Positions 63,885 through 64,000 of a stretch of 64,000 nt of DNA are shown here, in pieces (positions within the stretch are counted from its first letter, which is position 1; each line of letters opens with the position of its first letter). The translations under genes were made by a program, and so were the position numbers. The notes below the pieces were generated by a model. That model was given only the letters and a program-made list of their open reading frames with translations. It was not told the DNA's origin and did not search any database. Source of the DNA: Fodinibius salinus (GTDB taxonomy: Bacteria; Bacteroidota; Rhodothermia; Balneolales; Balneolaceae); NCBI RefSeq assembly GCF_008124865.1, contig NZ_VNHY01000004.1, positions 275,221-339,220 of the forward strand. Reading direction: 5' to 3'.

Positions 63885-63904
63885 TTAGGGGTACCCCTGC
63901 CACC
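63885..63904 (+). promoter_or_regulatory. candidate operator TTAGGGGTACCCCTGCCACC
   Basis: A third copy of the motif, with a perfect GGGGTACCCC palindrome, 88 bp before the ATG at 63973, followed by ATGTGTATAACA. Confidence 0.35.
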
Positions 63905-63972
63905 AATGTGTATAACAACCTGTGATGATATCCAATCACAACAATTAACTTAAACAAACCTCTTATTTCATT

Positions 63973-64000
63973 ATGAGACGACCAATACAAATAGCGACCT
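63973..64000 (+). CDS. start of a second lipoprotein gene (paralogue of the 62243 gene)
   Basis: Only nine codons are visible, MRRPIQIAT, almost the same as MRRLIQLAT at 62243. Together with the repeated upstream region this shows a tandem paralogue that continues beyond the window. Nothing can be said about its body. Confidence 0.6.

Larger units (their letters stand above)
63803..64000 (+). repeat. direct repeat, copy 2
   Basis: Second copy of the 62072 segment: ATTTGTCCTCTGTTCGCCTT, then related sequence through TTAACTTAAACAAACCTCTT and on to the start codon. It includes the TTAGGGGTACCCCTGCC motif at 63885-63901. Confidence 0.8.

Overview
The window looks like a piece of chromosome from a Balneolales-type bacterium (Balneolota/Rhodothermota, near Bacteroidota). 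This is an inference. It rests on the Bacteroidota-style dcw cluster lacking murF, murB and ddl, a TAnnTTTG promoter in front of a tRNA-Leu gene, typical families (DUF3127, WbqC, a GlmU-like nucleotidyltransferase, a zinc metalloprotease with the DUF5117/DUF4953 architecture) and many exported S9 peptidases. Most genes share one moderate-GC style. The tandem-repeat lipoprotein at the right edge is visibly richer in G+C.

Layout. 1-3.1 kb: 5' end of an NhaC-type antiporter (minus), an unknown lipoprotein, a terminator, a REP-like hairpin element and gltX. 3.5-7.6 kb: WbqC-like protein, a class-V aminotransferase-fold enzyme, a 40-residue membrane peptide, a sodium:solute symporter with an inserted coiled coil, and a decayed CBS-domain gene tail. 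7.6-16 kb: zinc metalloprotease lipoprotein, methyltransferase, phage-holin-like membrane protein, HPt protein, glmS, GlmU-like protein, cold-shock protein and tRNA-Leu(CAG). 16-29.3 kb: amino-acid permease with a USP-like tail, kinase-like/ATPase protein, prolyl oligopeptidase, DUF3127, small membrane proteins, NlpC/P60 lipoprotein, pdxJ, era, M1 peptidase and a PAS histidine kinase. 29.5-34.8 kb: a SAM-I riboswitch with terminator ahead of metY, metX and a fused aspartokinase/homoserine dehydrogenase, so methionine supply is controlled by SAM. 34.9-37.9 kb: beta-carbonic anhydrase and a DPP-IV-like peptidase.

38.2-54 kb is a complete division and cell-wall (dcw) operon: mraZ-rsmH-ftsL-ftsI-murE-mraY-murD-ftsW-murG-murC-ftsQ-ftsA-ftsZ. 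It starts at a promoter followed by three TGGKN MraZ boxes spaced exactly 5 nt apart and ends at a strong terminator. Two features stand out. murD is split by a -1 frameshift on an A9 run that forms a dnaX-type A_AAA_AAG slip site. The gaps before murC, ftsQ and ftsA each carry a copy of one conserved hairpin element, with a compensatory base-pair change between two copies.

54-64 kb: a third S9 peptidase, a small membrane protein, a translationally coupled phzF-like/TauE pair, mutS2, then a lipoprotein with two 89-residue repeats and a TolB-like propeller. Its upstream region and start codon are repeated 1.73 kb later, where a paralogue runs off the window.
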